DNA of 39,690 nucleotides from Ignavibacteria bacterium (lineage in GTDB: Bacteria > Bacteroidota > Ignavibacteria > Ignavibacteriales > Ignavibacteriaceae): positions 1 to 39,690 of the forward strand of contig JAUXVN010000109.1 in assembly GCA_030684555.1 (NCBI GenBank). Reading direction: 5' to 3'. The notes under the pieces were generated by a model. The model searched no databases, was not told the origin of the DNA, and was given only the letters and a program-made list of their open reading frames with translations. The position numbers were made by a program, and so were the translations under genes. The stretch's first letter is position 1. Every line of letters begins with the position of its first letter. Shown here piece after piece: positions 1-9,800 of the stretch.

Positions 1-51
1 TACTTTCAGTCGTTTTCTTTCTTTTGTACTCATTGTCAGTTTTTGCTCCAT
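1..51 (-). CDS. Transposase, N-terminal fragment cut by the window edge (ISNCY-like)
   Basis: Only the first 17 codons are present, reading leftward out of the window. The start is ATG at 51, preceded on the minus strand by AGGTGA at a normal Shine-Dalgarno distance. The visible peptide begins MEQKLTMSTKERKRLKV, a short basic leader like those before the helix-turn-helix of ISNCY/IS1202-type DDE transposases. That resemblance is from memory and not a database match. Two direct repeats at 93-141 lie just upstream, as expected at an IS end. A non-transposase gene cannot be excluded from 17 residues. Confidence 0.5.
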   Translation of the reverse strand, partial: MEQKLTMSTKERKRLKV

Positions 52-92
52 TTGGATCACCTTTTTTTGATGCTCCAAGTTTACCATTTTAC

Positions 93-141
93 TGACATTT
101 CTATCGAGTTAACAACATGACATTTCTATTGTGTTATAACA
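93..141. repeat. Two 25-bp-spaced direct repeats at the IS end
   Basis: TGACATTTCTATCGAGTTA (93-111) and TGACATTTCTATTGTGTTA (118-136) match at 17 of 19 positions, with starts 25 bp apart. They lie between the transposase-like start codon and the chromosomal flank. They are likely transposase-binding subterminal repeats; this role is inferred from position. Confidence 0.7.
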
Positions 142-158
142 TAAAAAACATGGCTTTG

Positions 159-1391
159 TCAAACTTCGAACTCTTCAAGAAGCGTAAGTTTAATTAACTC
201 AATTTTTGTTTGGGTTGATTTGATTATTAGCAATTTATAATTGGAAATATTAATTGATTCCCCCTGCCCGGGTATTCGACCGATTTTTGCGAAAATAAAA
301 CCTGCCAGAGTTTCATAATCACCGGTTTCAATTTTCAAATGTAATTGCTCGTTGATTTGATCTATTTCAGTTTTTCCACTTAATAAGTAGTCTTTATCAG
401 AAATTTTACGACAAATATTTTCATCAACATCATACTCATCTTTAATTTCACCAAATAATTCCTCGATTATATCTTCCATCGTTACGATTCCCGCTGTACC
501 ACCAAATTCATCAACAACTATAGCAATCGAAACTCCTTTACTTAAAAAATCATTTAACATCTCGAAACTTTTCTTTGTCTCGGGAACATAAATTACATCT
601 CTTATTATCTCTCTTAGACTTCCAGGAAGTTTAAAAACATCGTAAGCTAAAACCATTCCTTTAATATTGTCAAGGTTCTCTTCATAAACCGGTAGTTTAG
701 AATATCCTGATTCAACAAATACATCGATAATATCCTCTAGTTTTGCATCAATTTCAACTCCAACAATTTCTGTCCTTGGAGTGAGGGCTTCATAAATTCG
801 TTGTTCCCTAAACTCAAGAACATTATTAATAATACTGCTATCTTTTTTATCAACAAAACCAGCCTCCTGGCTTTCACGAACAAGTTCACCAATATCATCA
901 CGACTGAATAATAATGAATAGTTTTCTTCGTGAAGAGTTCTTGATCCGGTAAACAATTTAGAAATTGATGATGTTATTTTTACAAGAGGATAAAGAATAA
1001 AATGAAGAACTCTGAGAAATAATGATGAAATTGGGAACAAAATATCCGCTGCTTGACTGGCAAGATATTTTGGAATTAACTCAGCAAAGATCAATAGAAT
1101 TAAGGTGGAGGTTATTAGAATTTGCCATTCTTCCATGGCAAACAATTTATGTAATAAATAAGCACTTATCGATGCAAATGCAATATTAGCAATATTGTTT
1201 CCGATTAGTATTGTTGAGAAAAAATCTTGTGGTCGATTAATAAAATAATCAGCACTTTTTGCAGATATATTATTCTTTCGAAGCTCAATTTCATTTTTGA
1301 TTTTGTTAGTAAGTACATAAGCCAATTCTGTGGCAGAAAACCATGCACTAAAGAGAATGAGTGTAAGCAGTATTAATACATCGTTAATCAT
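159..1391 (-). CDS. CNNM / CBS-pair / CorC_HlyC membrane protein (hemolysin family, GldE-like)
   Basis: Integral membrane protein of the CNNM/CorC family, which is linked to Mg2+/Co2+ transport or efflux; GldE-type members occur in gliding Bacteroidota. Residues 1 to about 185 are hydrophobic, with three to four membrane segments and the family's GNNIANI and AELIPKYLA motifs (the usual GE is AE here). A CBS pair follows (about 205-325; VVDEFGGTAGIVTMEDIIEE), then a C-terminal CorC_HlyC domain with GDYETLAGFI. I chose ATG at 1391, two bases after the upstream lipoprotein's TGA. A TTG at 1397 overlapping that stop by 4 nt would add two residues. It is the last gene of the unit that starts at 4364. 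The exact substrate is unknown. Confidence 0.88.
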   Translation of the reverse strand: MINDVLILLTLILFSAWFSATELAYVLTNKIKNEIELRKNNISAKSADYFINRPQDFFSTILIGNNIANIAFASISAYLLHKLFAMEEWQILITSTLILLIFAELIPKYLASQAADILFPISSLFLRVLHFILYPLVKITSSISKLFTGSRTLHEENYSLLFSRDDIGELVRESQEAGFVDKKDSSIINNVLEFREQRIYEALTPRTEIVGVEIDAKLEDIIDVFVESGYSKLPVYEENLDNIKGMVLAYDVFKLPGSLREIIRDVIYVPETKKSFEMLNDFLSKGVSIAIVVDEFGGTAGIVTMEDIIEELFGEIKDEYDVDENICRKISDKDYLLSGKTEIDQINEQLHLKIETGDYETLAGFIFAKIGRIPGQGESINISNYKLLIIKSTQTKIELIKLTLLEEFEV

Positions 1392-1393
1392 GA

Positions 1394-1828
1394 TCAATAG
1401 ACTTTTTCTATAGAAAGTTTATTTAATGTTATACTAAATCTATCACCATTTACATCGAAAATTAGAATTACATCAACTAAACTATCTGAATTTATTAGAT
1501 TTGAAGGAAGCCCTTCTTTAATACCAAAAATGTAAAGATATTTATTGTACTGCGGCACTTGTTTCGACAATCTTGTAAAAAAAGGTTTTTCTGAGAATAT
1601 TTGTTTTTGATTCTGAGAAATTCTGACTTCGATTAATTCTATATCCTCAGCTATTTCGATTTCAGCACCAACTTGTCCGCTAAAATGAAATGTTGGCGGT
1701 CCTCCCGGCATTAAATTAATCCAAAGATTAATTTCATTTACGGTTATCATTTTTTCATAGTTAATCGAAGAAGAAGTGCATCCAACTAATGAAATAATTA
1801 ATAGACATATGGGAATTATTTTCTTCAT
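1394..1828 (-). CDS. Small lipoprotein of unknown function
   Basis: A 144-residue protein with a short lysine-rich start, a hydrophobic stretch and the lipobox LVGC at residues 14-17, predicting a signal-peptidase II substrate anchored at Cys17. The mature part is predicted mostly beta (GQVGAEIEIAEDIELIEVRI) and carries no catalytic motif I recognise. It sits two bases after the prenyltransferase stop and two bases before the CNNM/CorC start, so it is almost certainly cotranscribed. Function unknown. Confidence 0.8.
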   Translation of the reverse strand: MKKIIPICLLIISLVGCTSSSINYEKMITVNEINLWINLMPGGPPTFHFSGQVGAEIEIAEDIELIEVRISQNQKQIFSEKPFFTRLSKQVPQYNKYLYIFGIKEGLPSNLINSDSLVDVILIFDVNGDRFSITLNKLSIEKVY

Positions 1829-1830
1829 TT

Positions 1831-2709
1831 CTAAATAATATGATATACTACTAATACAGTAAAAATTGCATATAATATTGAATTAATAATAAGTGGAAGA
1901 TCATTTAATAAGTCCTCGGAAGTATTCTCCCCTTTTTGATTATTTAAAACAATAAACATATACCTAAAGATTCCATATACCACAAATATTGTTGTATAAA
2001 TTAAGTTTTCTGTCTTAAAAATTGTAACTGTTCGAACAGAAACAGTATAAAGTGCGTAAGAAATTATAACTCCGGCTGCCGCAACTGTGGACATTTGATC
2101 AACAAATCCAATGGAATAATTTTCAAGTACTTTTCGGGTTGAAATTTCAGTCTCGTTAGTTTTTAATACTAATTCTGATCGACGTTTCATCACTGCAAGG
2201 AATAATGAAAGGAATAAAGTTGTTAGGATTAACCAACTCGAAAGCTCAACCTCAATAACAACAGCCCCGGATGCAATTCGTAACATAAACCCTGCGGCAA
2301 TGCTGAAGATATCTAACAATACAATATGTTTGAAGGAAAATGAATAGACAATATTCAACACAAAATATGCTAACGCAAAAAGGAGAAATTGAATGTTAAG
2401 TTTTGAAACTAAAACTGATGCCATAATAAATAAAACAGCAGCAATAATTAATGCTTTCTTTTTTGAAATTTTACCACTGGCAATTGAGCGAAATTTTTTC
2501 TTCGGATGTAATTTATCGGATTCAACATCTACAATATCATTGATAACATAAACTACACTTGAGATTAAACAAAACACGACAAATGCCAAAAGCGAAATTT
2601 CAAAGTAACCTTTGTGAAACAAATGCTTGGAAAAAACTAATGGAACAAAAACAAAAAAGTTTTTTATCCACTGTGTAAAACGGATTAGTTTTAAATATTC
2701 CATTAACAT
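1831..2709 (-). CDS. UbiA-family prenyltransferase, decaprenyl-phosphate phosphoribosyltransferase type
   Basis: Multi-pass membrane transferase of the UbiA superfamily, 292 residues. The first Asp-rich motif is NDIVDVESD (57-65), followed by the HPKKKFRSIASGKIS loop. The second conserved region contains DIFSIAAGFMLRIASG and later AVMKRRSEL. These fit DPPR synthases (Rv3806c type), which join PRPP to polyprenyl phosphate, better than menaquinone or haem prenyltransferases. The ATG overlaps the mutase stop as TAATG; a second ATG two codons later is possible. The product would feed decaprenyl-phospho-arabinose or ribose glycoconjugates. No DprE1/E2-type partner is visible in the window. Confidence 0.82.
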   Translation of the reverse strand: MLMEYLKLIRFTQWIKNFFVFVPLVFSKHLFHKGYFEISLLAFVVFCLISSVVYVINDIVDVESDKLHPKKKFRSIASGKISKKKALIIAAVLFIMASVLVSKLNIQFLLFALAYFVLNIVYSFSFKHIVLLDIFSIAAGFMLRIASGAVVIEVELSSWLILTTLFLSLFLAVMKRRSELVLKTNETEISTRKVLENYSIGFVDQMSTVAAAGVIISYALYTVSVRTVTIFKTENLIYTTIFVVYGIFRYMFIVLNNQKGENTSEDLLNDLPLIINSILYAIFTVLVVYHII

Positions 2710-4364
2710 TAGAATACTACGGTTTCTTCGTAAATACCAAAGACATCTTTCATCTCTGCTATCATTTCACCAAGTGTAACATAATTGTGAGCCGCTTCTA
2801 TCAATACCGGCATAAGGTTAGTCCCATCAATAGCTGCTTGTTTAATTTTATTCATAGAATTTTGTACAGACTCTTGATTACGACTCTGTTTAATATCTGC
2901 TAATCTGATTCTTTGCATCTTCTCGACTTCAGGGGAAACAGTTAAGATCGGGATATCAACTTTTTCATTCTCCTCAACAAACTCATTCACACCGACAATA
3001 AATTTCTCTTTTTTCTCAACTTCTCGTTGATAACGATACGCAGCATCGGCAATTTCTTTTTGGAAATAACCAGCCTCAATTGCGGCAATTACTCCGCCAA
3101 TCGAATCAATCTGATCAAATATTTCATTCGCTTGTTTTTCCATTTTGTCAGTTAATGATTCGATAAAATAACTTCCCCCTAATGGATCAACAGTATTAAT
3201 AACTCCGGTTTCGTAGGCTATCAATTGTTGTGTACGGAGTGCAATTTTAACAGCTTTTTCACTTGGGAGAGCCAAAGTTTCATCCATAGAATTTGTATGT
3301 AATGATTGAGTTCCGCCCATAACAGCCGCCAATGCTTGGAATGCTGTTCTTACAATATTGTTTTCTGGTTGTTGTGCGGTTAGTGTGCATCCTGCGGTTT
3401 GAGTATGAAATCTCATCCACCATGATCTTGGATTTTTCGCACTATATCTTTCCTTCATCCTTTTTGCGAATATGCGTCTTGCCGCCCTAAACTTTGCAAT
3501 CTCTTCAAAAAAATCGAGATGGGAATTGAAGAAGAATGATATGCGCGGGGCAAATTCATCCACATCTAAACCTCTTTCGATACAAGCTTCAATGTATGCA
3601 AAACCATCTGCGAGTGTGTACGCTAATTCTTGTACAGCAGTTGAGCCTGCTTCACGAATATGATAACCACTTACTGAAACAGGATTCCATTGCGGAACTT
3701 CATTTTTGCAATATTCGATCATGTCTACAATAATTCTCATTGACGGATGAGGCGGGAAAATGTATTCTTTCTGGGCGATATATTCTTTTAGAATATCATT
3801 CTGCAATGTACCTCTAAGCATCTCCAATGAAATATTTTGTTTCTGTGCAACTGCTAAGTAAAAGGCAAAGACCATTGCAGCCGGCGAATTTATCGTCATT
3901 GAAGATGAAACTTTATCTAATGGAATTTTATCAAAAAGAATTTCCATATCTTTTAAGGAAGAGATTGATACACCACATATTCCAACTTCACCTTGACTTA
4001 TTTCAGAGTCCGCATCCCATCCCATTAAGGTAGGCAAATCAAATGCGACCGACAAACCAGTCTGCCCATGTTTTAATAAGTAGTGGAATCTTTCATTAGT
4101 ATCTTCCGGTGAACCAAAACCGGCGAATTGCCTCATAGTCCATATTTTACCTCTATAACCGTTCACGTGAATTCCACGAGTAAACGGATATTCTCCCGGA
4201 AAATTTAGGTTTTCTAAATAATCATTTTGATTAAAATCGTCCGGTGTATAAAGAGATTTAATATTTTCACCACTTACTGTAGTAAACTTCATTCCGGTAT
4301 TTTTGGCGTTTAATTCTTTCTCTTCAAATTGCTTTTTAAGTTCGAAAAATTTTTCAGAAAGCAT
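2709..4364 (-). CDS. icmA: Coenzyme-B12-dependent acyl-CoA mutase large subunit, isobutyryl-CoA mutase type
   Basis: Catalytic TIM-barrel subunit (551 residues) of a radical-B12 carbon-skeleton mutase. It lacks the C-terminal cobalamin-binding domain, so a separate B12-binding subunit is needed, and none is in the window. Family motifs include [29 protein letters not shown] and SGYHIREAG. At the two residues that set substrate choice it has Phe80 (TMRQF; Tyr89 in methylmalonyl-CoA mutase) and Gln198 (EYIAQKEY; Arg207 in methylmalonyl-CoA mutase). Phe and Gln are the known isobutyryl-CoA mutase residues, at the same numbering as in Streptomyces IcmA as I recall it. AAAGGG precedes the ATG, and a TATCTTTG box lies 50 bp upstream. 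It is the first gene of its unit. Automatic annotation would probably say methylmalonyl-CoA mutase. Confidence 0.85.
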   Translation of the reverse strand: MLSEKFFELKKQFEEKELNAKNTGMKFTTVSGENIKSLYTPDDFNQNDYLENLNFPGEYPFTRGIHVNGYRGKIWTMRQFAGFGSPEDTNERFHYLLKHGQTGLSVAFDLPTLMGWDADSEISQGEVGICGVSISSLKDMEILFDKIPLDKVSSSMTINSPAAMVFAFYLAVAQKQNISLEMLRGTLQNDILKEYIAQKEYIFPPHPSMRIIVDMIEYCKNEVPQWNPVSVSGYHIREAGSTAVQELAYTLADGFAYIEACIERGLDVDEFAPRISFFFNSHLDFFEEIAKFRAARRIFAKRMKERYSAKNPRSWWMRFHTQTAGCTLTAQQPENNIVRTAFQALAAVMGGTQSLHTNSMDETLALPSEKAVKIALRTQQLIAYETGVINTVDPLGGSYFIESLTDKMEKQANEIFDQIDSIGGVIAAIEAGYFQKEIADAAYRYQREVEKKEKFIVGVNEFVEENEKVDIPILTVSPEVEKMQRIRLADIKQSRNQESVQNSMNKIKQAAIDGTNLMPVLIEAAHNYVTLGEMIAEMKDVFGIYEETVVF

Positions 4365-4413
4365 TTGTACCCTTTGGATTTATTAGATTATTACACATTT
4401 ATCAATCAATGTA

Positions 4414-4421
4414 CAAAGATA
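4414..4421 (-). promoter_or_regulatory. Bacteroidota-type -7 promoter box for the mutase unit
   Basis: The minus strand reads TATCTTTG, an exact TAnnTTTG match, 50 bp upstream of the mutase ATG. No clear TTG is seen at the -33 spacing. It lies in the 93-bp gap between mutL and the mutase gene, where a new transcript could begin. Confidence 0.45.
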
Positions 4422-4457
4422 TAAAAAGATTAATCGTAACGAAATTATTTTTGACAA

Positions 4458-6314
4458 TTAAGTTCTGCCAAATCTTCTATCAAATTCATCTAATGATATT
4501 TTTACAACAATTGGTCTCCCGTGTGGACAAACATATGGCATTGAAGTAGCAAATAACTGATCAATCAAAACTCTCATTTCCAATTCCGATAGCTTATCAC
4601 CGGTTTTTATAGCCGATTTACAAGAAAACGATTTTGCCATATTATCTTTTACTTCAAGTATTTTTTTCTCTCTTCTGTTAATAAGGTATTCATCTAAAAT
4701 TTCCAGTAATATTTCTTCTTCATTACCGGGATGAATATCTTGAGGAACGGCTTCAATTATAATTGTATTTTGTCCAAAGAATTTAATTTCAAAACCGAGT
4801 TTTAATAGGTAAGGATGCAATTCCTTTAACATTAATAATTTACTTGCATCTACTTCTATAGTTTTGGGAAACAATAAAGGTTGTGCAAAAGGTAAATTAA
4901 TATCAAACAGCTTTAATGCTTTTTCGTATAAAATTCTTTCATGGGCTGCATGTTGATCGATAATCATTAAACCTGATTTTATTTGAGAAAGAATATATTT
5001 ATGATGCAATTGAATTATAAAACTTGAGTTTTCTTTTTCTTCAGAAGAAGCCCGAATCGGAACACTCTTTTGAATAGTTTCATCAACAACATTTTCATTT
5101 TCAAATGGAGTTTTTATGTTTGATTCGGGTGATTCCCGATTAACATTTAGTGAAAGACTGCCGAATAACATATCAATATCTTTGTCATTAAAAGATTGTG
5201 ATTTGCTATTGTAATTAGGTTTAGAAGGTCTGTCTGAAAAATCACTTCTTTCACTTTTTTGAAATGGAGTGATTGTCATTCTTTCTTTTTCAGATGCTCC
5301 TTGTGTAAAAGTTAAATTTGGTACCAAATCATAAGAAGATAAACTTTTTCTTAAAACTGAAACTACAAATGAATAAATATCTTTTTCATCATCAAACCGA
5401 ACTTCTAACTTTGATGGATGAACATTTATATCAATTCTATGTGGGTCAATTTCAAGAAACAGAATAAAGAATGGATAATCACCTTTCTCCAGAACATTCT
5501 CATAGGCTGTAAATACAGCATGATTTATCTGCCTACTTACAACGTATCGATTATTTAAAAATAGATATTGATCCCCTTTTGATTTTTTCAATAACGATGG
5601 TTTACCGATAAATCCATAGAGAGAAAGAAATTCAGTTCTTTCTTCAACATTAATTAAAGCTGATAAAATACCTTCACCAAAGACATTTCCGATTCTATCA
5701 GTCAGTTCTCCCGATGGAAAATCAAGTGTAATTTCATCATCAATAAATAATTTAAAAGAAATTTTCGGGTGACTTAATGCGATTCGATTAAACGTCTCTA
5801 TGATATGTTTTGTTTCTGTTGTATCTGTCCTGAGAAAATTTCTTCTCGCCGGAGTATTAAAGAACAAATTCTTTACAGAGACACTTGTCCCTTTTGCAAA
5901 AGAACCAAACTCTTTTTCAATGTGTTGACCATCATCTATCCTAAGTTGTACACCGATTTCAGATTCATCAGTCTGTGTGCGCAGTTCAACTTGACTAACG
6001 GCTGTAATTGAACTTAACGCTTCACCTCTGAATCCTAGAGTTTTAATCGCCTCCAGATCTGAGTCTGTAATTATTTTACTTGTTGCATGTTTAAGAATAC
6101 ACAATATGGCATCTTCTTCAGCCATCCCATCACCGTTATCAACAACTTGAATAAGTACTTTTCCGGCACGTTTGATTAGTAATTTTATTTCTGTTGAATT
6201 TGCGTCAATCGAATTTTCAAGTAATTCTTTGACAACAGACTCAGGTCGCTGAACAACTTCGCCCGCTGCAATTTTATTAGATAGATTTTCAGGTAGTATT
6301 TTTATTTTGGGCAT
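4458..6314 (-). CDS. mutL: DNA mismatch repair protein MutL
   Basis: 618-residue MutL. The N-terminal GHKL ATPase carries its signatures: VVKELLENSIDA (catalytic Glu), DNGDGM and TLGFRGEALSSI. A polar, poorly conserved linker (about 335-430) precedes the C-terminal dimerisation domain. That domain retains the metal-dependent endonuclease motif DQHAAHERILYE (from residue 453), plus SCKSAIKTGD and CPHGRP. This is therefore the nicking type of MutL found in bacteria without MutH, not the E. coli type. It starts 15 bp after folA, so it is likely the last gene of the thyA-kinase-folA-mutL unit. Confidence 0.96.
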   Translation of the reverse strand: MPKIKILPENLSNKIAAGEVVQRPESVVKELLENSIDANSTEIKLLIKRAGKVLIQVVDNGDGMAEEDAILCILKHATSKIITDSDLEAIKTLGFRGEALSSITAVSQVELRTQTDESEIGVQLRIDDGQHIEKEFGSFAKGTSVSVKNLFFNTPARRNFLRTDTTETKHIIETFNRIALSHPKISFKLFIDDEITLDFPSGELTDRIGNVFGEGILSALINVEERTEFLSLYGFIGKPSLLKKSKGDQYLFLNNRYVVSRQINHAVFTAYENVLEKGDYPFFILFLEIDPHRIDINVHPSKLEVRFDDEKDIYSFVVSVLRKSLSSYDLVPNLTFTQGASEKERMTITPFQKSERSDFSDRPSKPNYNSKSQSFNDKDIDMLFGSLSLNVNRESPESNIKTPFENENVVDETIQKSVPIRASSEEKENSSFIIQLHHKYILSQIKSGLMIIDQHAAHERILYEKALKLFDINLPFAQPLLFPKTIEVDASKLLMLKELHPYLLKLGFEIKFFGQNTIIIEAVPQDIHPGNEEEILLEILDEYLINRREKKILEVKDNMAKSFSCKSAIKTGDKLSELEMRVLIDQLFATSMPYVCPHGRPIVVKISLDEFDRRFGRT

Positions 6315-6329
6315 AACGAACTTGTATTT

Positions 6330-6809
6330 CTATTTCTTCGAGTAATAAACAATGGAAAAATTGTCATTTGGAATTTCCTTCCGGATATTCCAATCGCTGA
6401 TAGTAAATTTTGGAAAATAAACATCACCTTCTGCATCAAAAGCTAAATGTGATAATATCATTTCATCTGCTAATGAAATTGATTGAGTATATATTTCACC
6501 TCCACCGATAATAAATAACTTTTCTTTATTGAATGATTTTGCCAACTCAATTCCGGCTTGAATTGTATTTAAAACATATGTCTGGTCAGAAGGAATTGAG
6601 TAATTTTTATCTGAAGTGACAATAATGTTCTCTCTTAATTTAAGTGGTTTTCCCAATGAACAGAATGTTTTTCTTCCCATTAAAACGGGGAAACCTAAAG
6701 TTGTTTTTTTAAAATGTTGAAATTCTTCTTTAATATGCCATGACATTTCACCATTACTTTTTCCAATAACTCCGTTTTTCGCAATTGCAGCGATGATGAC
6801 AATTTTCAA
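6330..6809 (-). CDS. folA: Dihydrofolate reductase
   Basis: Reduces dihydrofolate to tetrahydrofolate with NADPH, regenerating the cofactor consumed by ThyA. At 159 residues it has normal family length. The visible signatures are IAAIAKNGVIG, the acidic active-site residue in HIKEEFQHFK (Glu at the position of E. coli Asp27), GFPVLMGRKTF and FIIGGGEIY. The usual Pro of the M-P-W loop is Ser (EMSWH). The first beta-strand requires the TTG start at 6809; no nearby ATG would keep it. That TTG overlaps the kinase stop as TTGA and has GGGAG seven bases upstream. Confidence 0.95.
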   Translation of the reverse strand: MKIVIIAAIAKNGVIGKSNGEMSWHIKEEFQHFKKTTLGFPVLMGRKTFCSLGKPLKLRENIIVTSDKNYSIPSDQTYVLNTIQAGIELAKSFNKEKLFIIGGGEIYTQSISLADEMILSHLAFDAEGDVYFPKFTISDWNIRKEIPNDNFSIVYYSKK

Positions 6810-9800
6810 TCCACATCTCCCAATGTTTTGATAGGAATTTGTACGATGAATGTTGTCCCTTCACCTACTTTGCTCGTTGCCCAAACCTTCCCACCATGCA
6901 ATTTCACAATATTTTTAACTATTGAGAGCCCAAAACCGGTTGAAGATTCACCTCCGGTAGGTTTAGTTGATAGTCGCTGAAATTCTTTAAACAATAAATT
7001 CATTTCAACTTCAGGAATACCGGGACCAGTATCAACAACTCTAATCGTAAATGTTGAAGAATCTTTTTCTATAAATACATTTATATTTTTACCGGCAGGA
7101 GTATATTTTACAGCATTACTAATAAGATTGTCAATTGCGTGCGAGAACCAATCATAGTCAATTTCGGCAAAAACCTGATCTTCAAAGAACAATTCGATTG
7201 TCTGTGACTTTGCCACATATTGAGGTTTATAGTTTTGAATAACTTTTTGAACAAGTTCATTAACATTGTTTAATCGTTTGATAATTTTAATTTCTTTAGC
7301 CCTTGCAGTCGCATTCTGGAGGATGTCTTCAATTTGTTTAACCATAAATTGAGAACTCTCTATAATATAATTTGACATACTTTTGATTTCTTCATCATCT
7401 GAATCTTCTTTAATAAGCGATGAAAAACCAATTATAGAATGTAGTGGATTCTTTAAATCGTGTGCAGCTAAATTTAACAATTTGACTTTAAACTCATTTG
7501 CTTTAAAAAGCTCTTCTTTTGATTTTTCACTTTCTTTAAGCAGGTCCTCTGTTTTGATAAGAGACTCATTCAAATCATCTGTTCGCTCTTTGACAAGTTG
7601 AGAAAGTTTTTTCTCCCTTTCCTTTAACGAATTAATCCTAAACCGATTCAATCGCATGGTTAAAAATATTACAATTGCTATGGAAATAACTATATAGATA
7701 AAAATTACGACCGGTGAAGAATACCAGTTGTAACTAACTTTAAAATTATATGCTGATATTTTACTTCCGTTCTCTCCTGCATTTAGCGCAATAACCTGAA
7801 ATGAATAGTCCCCCGCCGAAAGATTGTAAAAAGTTATAGAATTAATTTTCATCGGGCTTGTCCAGTTACTATCGATATCTTCACCCAATAAACGATACTG
7901 ATATTCAATACGATCAGCAGGATATGCGATGGAGAAAAAATCAAACTCTATACTTGAGCCTTCGAACAATTCACTTTCATTAGAATGAAAAACTCTCACT
8001 TTATCAACGTTCTTTAAATATGCTGAAATTATTGGTGTCGGAGTCTCCTTGTAAAAATAGTCTGCCGATTTACTTACAGCAAGACCACCGGCAGTTCCAA
8101 CCCAAAGTCGGTTCAATCTATCAATAATAATTCCCCGGGCAATTACGGAAGAATTTGGGAGCTCATCACTCTTGTTAAAAAGAATATAATTATTCTTTGT
8201 AACAGCATAAACTCCATTTTCAGAACCGATCCAAAGTGTTGAATCACTCCCTTGAACAACAGATTTATTTAATTGGAGATTTAATTTTTGATTAAAATAC
8301 GTTGGTTCAATTTTACTTGCATTCTCATCAAAGATACCCACACTCGTTGAATAAAAAACTTTTTCCCCGATAAAAATATCAGTAATATATAAGTTTTTCC
8401 TTAGCTCAATCGGAAAAATACTACTCTTATTTAACATACTATTATCTTGTTTATTGAACTCAAAAAGAAATGCATTTCTTCCGTTTCCTGCAAAAAGGAT
8501 ATTCCCTTTCCGATCCTCTTTAATAAAAGAAATGTTAGAAATATCTCCATTATCAATGGGGACTTCCTCATAATGAAAATTATTATCAAATTTCAGAATA
8601 CGCTTGGAGCGACCGAGATAGCCCCATAATACGCCATCCGAGTCTGAGAAAAGTGCATTAAATCTGTCATCTACCGTTCTAAATTGGAAAAGTAGTTTAG
8701 CGGTTTTAAAATCGCGGTATTCCAGTTGCCCGTTTCTAAGTGAAATCCAAACCCCATTTTCACCAATTGCAATTGAATAGATATTATTCAATTCACTAGA
8801 ATAGTAGAGTGATACTTTAATCTCTTCCAACATCGAATTTATGTAATAAACAGATGCGCCGTCAGTAAAATAAATTCTTCCGGTTTTGTCACTCACTATC
8901 TGACTTATAAATGAAGTTGATGATGGTTGTGAAATTGTTGGCAGTTTAACTTTAGAAAAGAATGTTTTTTTTAGAAGAAGAACTCCGCCATCAGTTCCAA
9001 TCCAAATATTGTTATGTTTATCTCTGTAAATATCTTTAACAGATTTAGATATATCCAACTGAACTTGAATTGGATTAGACGATCCATTATTCAAAAGATA
9101 CAAACCATCATCCCATGTACCGATGAATAAATCATTTTCATCGTTGTAACATAGAGTTGAAATATTAGGAATTGCTGCGACTAACTCGAATGTCATTTGG
9201 TTAGAAGAATTCATTAATGAAGCTTTATATAATCCCTTTGATGTTCCAAGAAGAATGCTCTTTTTGTCAATATTTAAAACAGCATCAACACTTGGATTGA
9301 GGCTGTTAAGATTGTTTGGAAGTAATTCAAACTTGTTTTTATTAAAATCGAATTCGAAAAAAAAACCATTCATACTTACTGCAAATATTCTGTTGTTCCA
9401 TTCAATCACTTGATATGAGCGAAAATAACTGTCAGCATTATATTTAAGATCGAATAAATATTTACGTGGTTTTTGGTTCTCAAAAAGCATTATACCTGTC
9501 AAATCACTTATCCAAAGTCTTCCTTTGGAATCTTCATAAATTGTCTTTGGATAATTTAAAGTTGAATCAGTATCGATTTCTAAAGTATTTATTAAATTTA
9601 TAAAGTGGCTCACTCCATGTTTTTGTTCGAGAACCACAAGTCCATAATCAGTCAGTACAAGTAAATCACCCTTCAGGGTAAGGTAAACATCTTTAATATA
9701 AAGAGATGGAAGTTGATTTTGAAAATTTTCAAAATTCTTGCCATTAAATTTTACCAAACCACCGTCAGTTGCAATGTAACAAAAACCTAATGAATCTTGT

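Larger units (their letters stand above)
1..141 (-). mobile_element. Left insertion-sequence end (partial)
   Basis: This stretch combines a truncated, outward-reading transposase-like start (1-51) with paired subterminal direct repeats (93-141). It ends about 17 bp from the stop codon of the CNNM/CorC gene. Position 141 is an approximate outer boundary. I see no terminal inverted repeat or target duplication because the other end is outside the window. Confidence 0.5.

Noticed and set aside
3472-4033. Plus-strand open frames within the mutase gene
   Set aside because: They are antisense shadows of a strongly conserved enzyme, with no ribosome binding site or recognisable product.
2709-4364. 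Annotation as methylmalonyl-CoA mutase
   Set aside because: The residues at the Tyr89 and Arg207 positions are Phe and Gln, the isobutyryl-CoA mutase pair.
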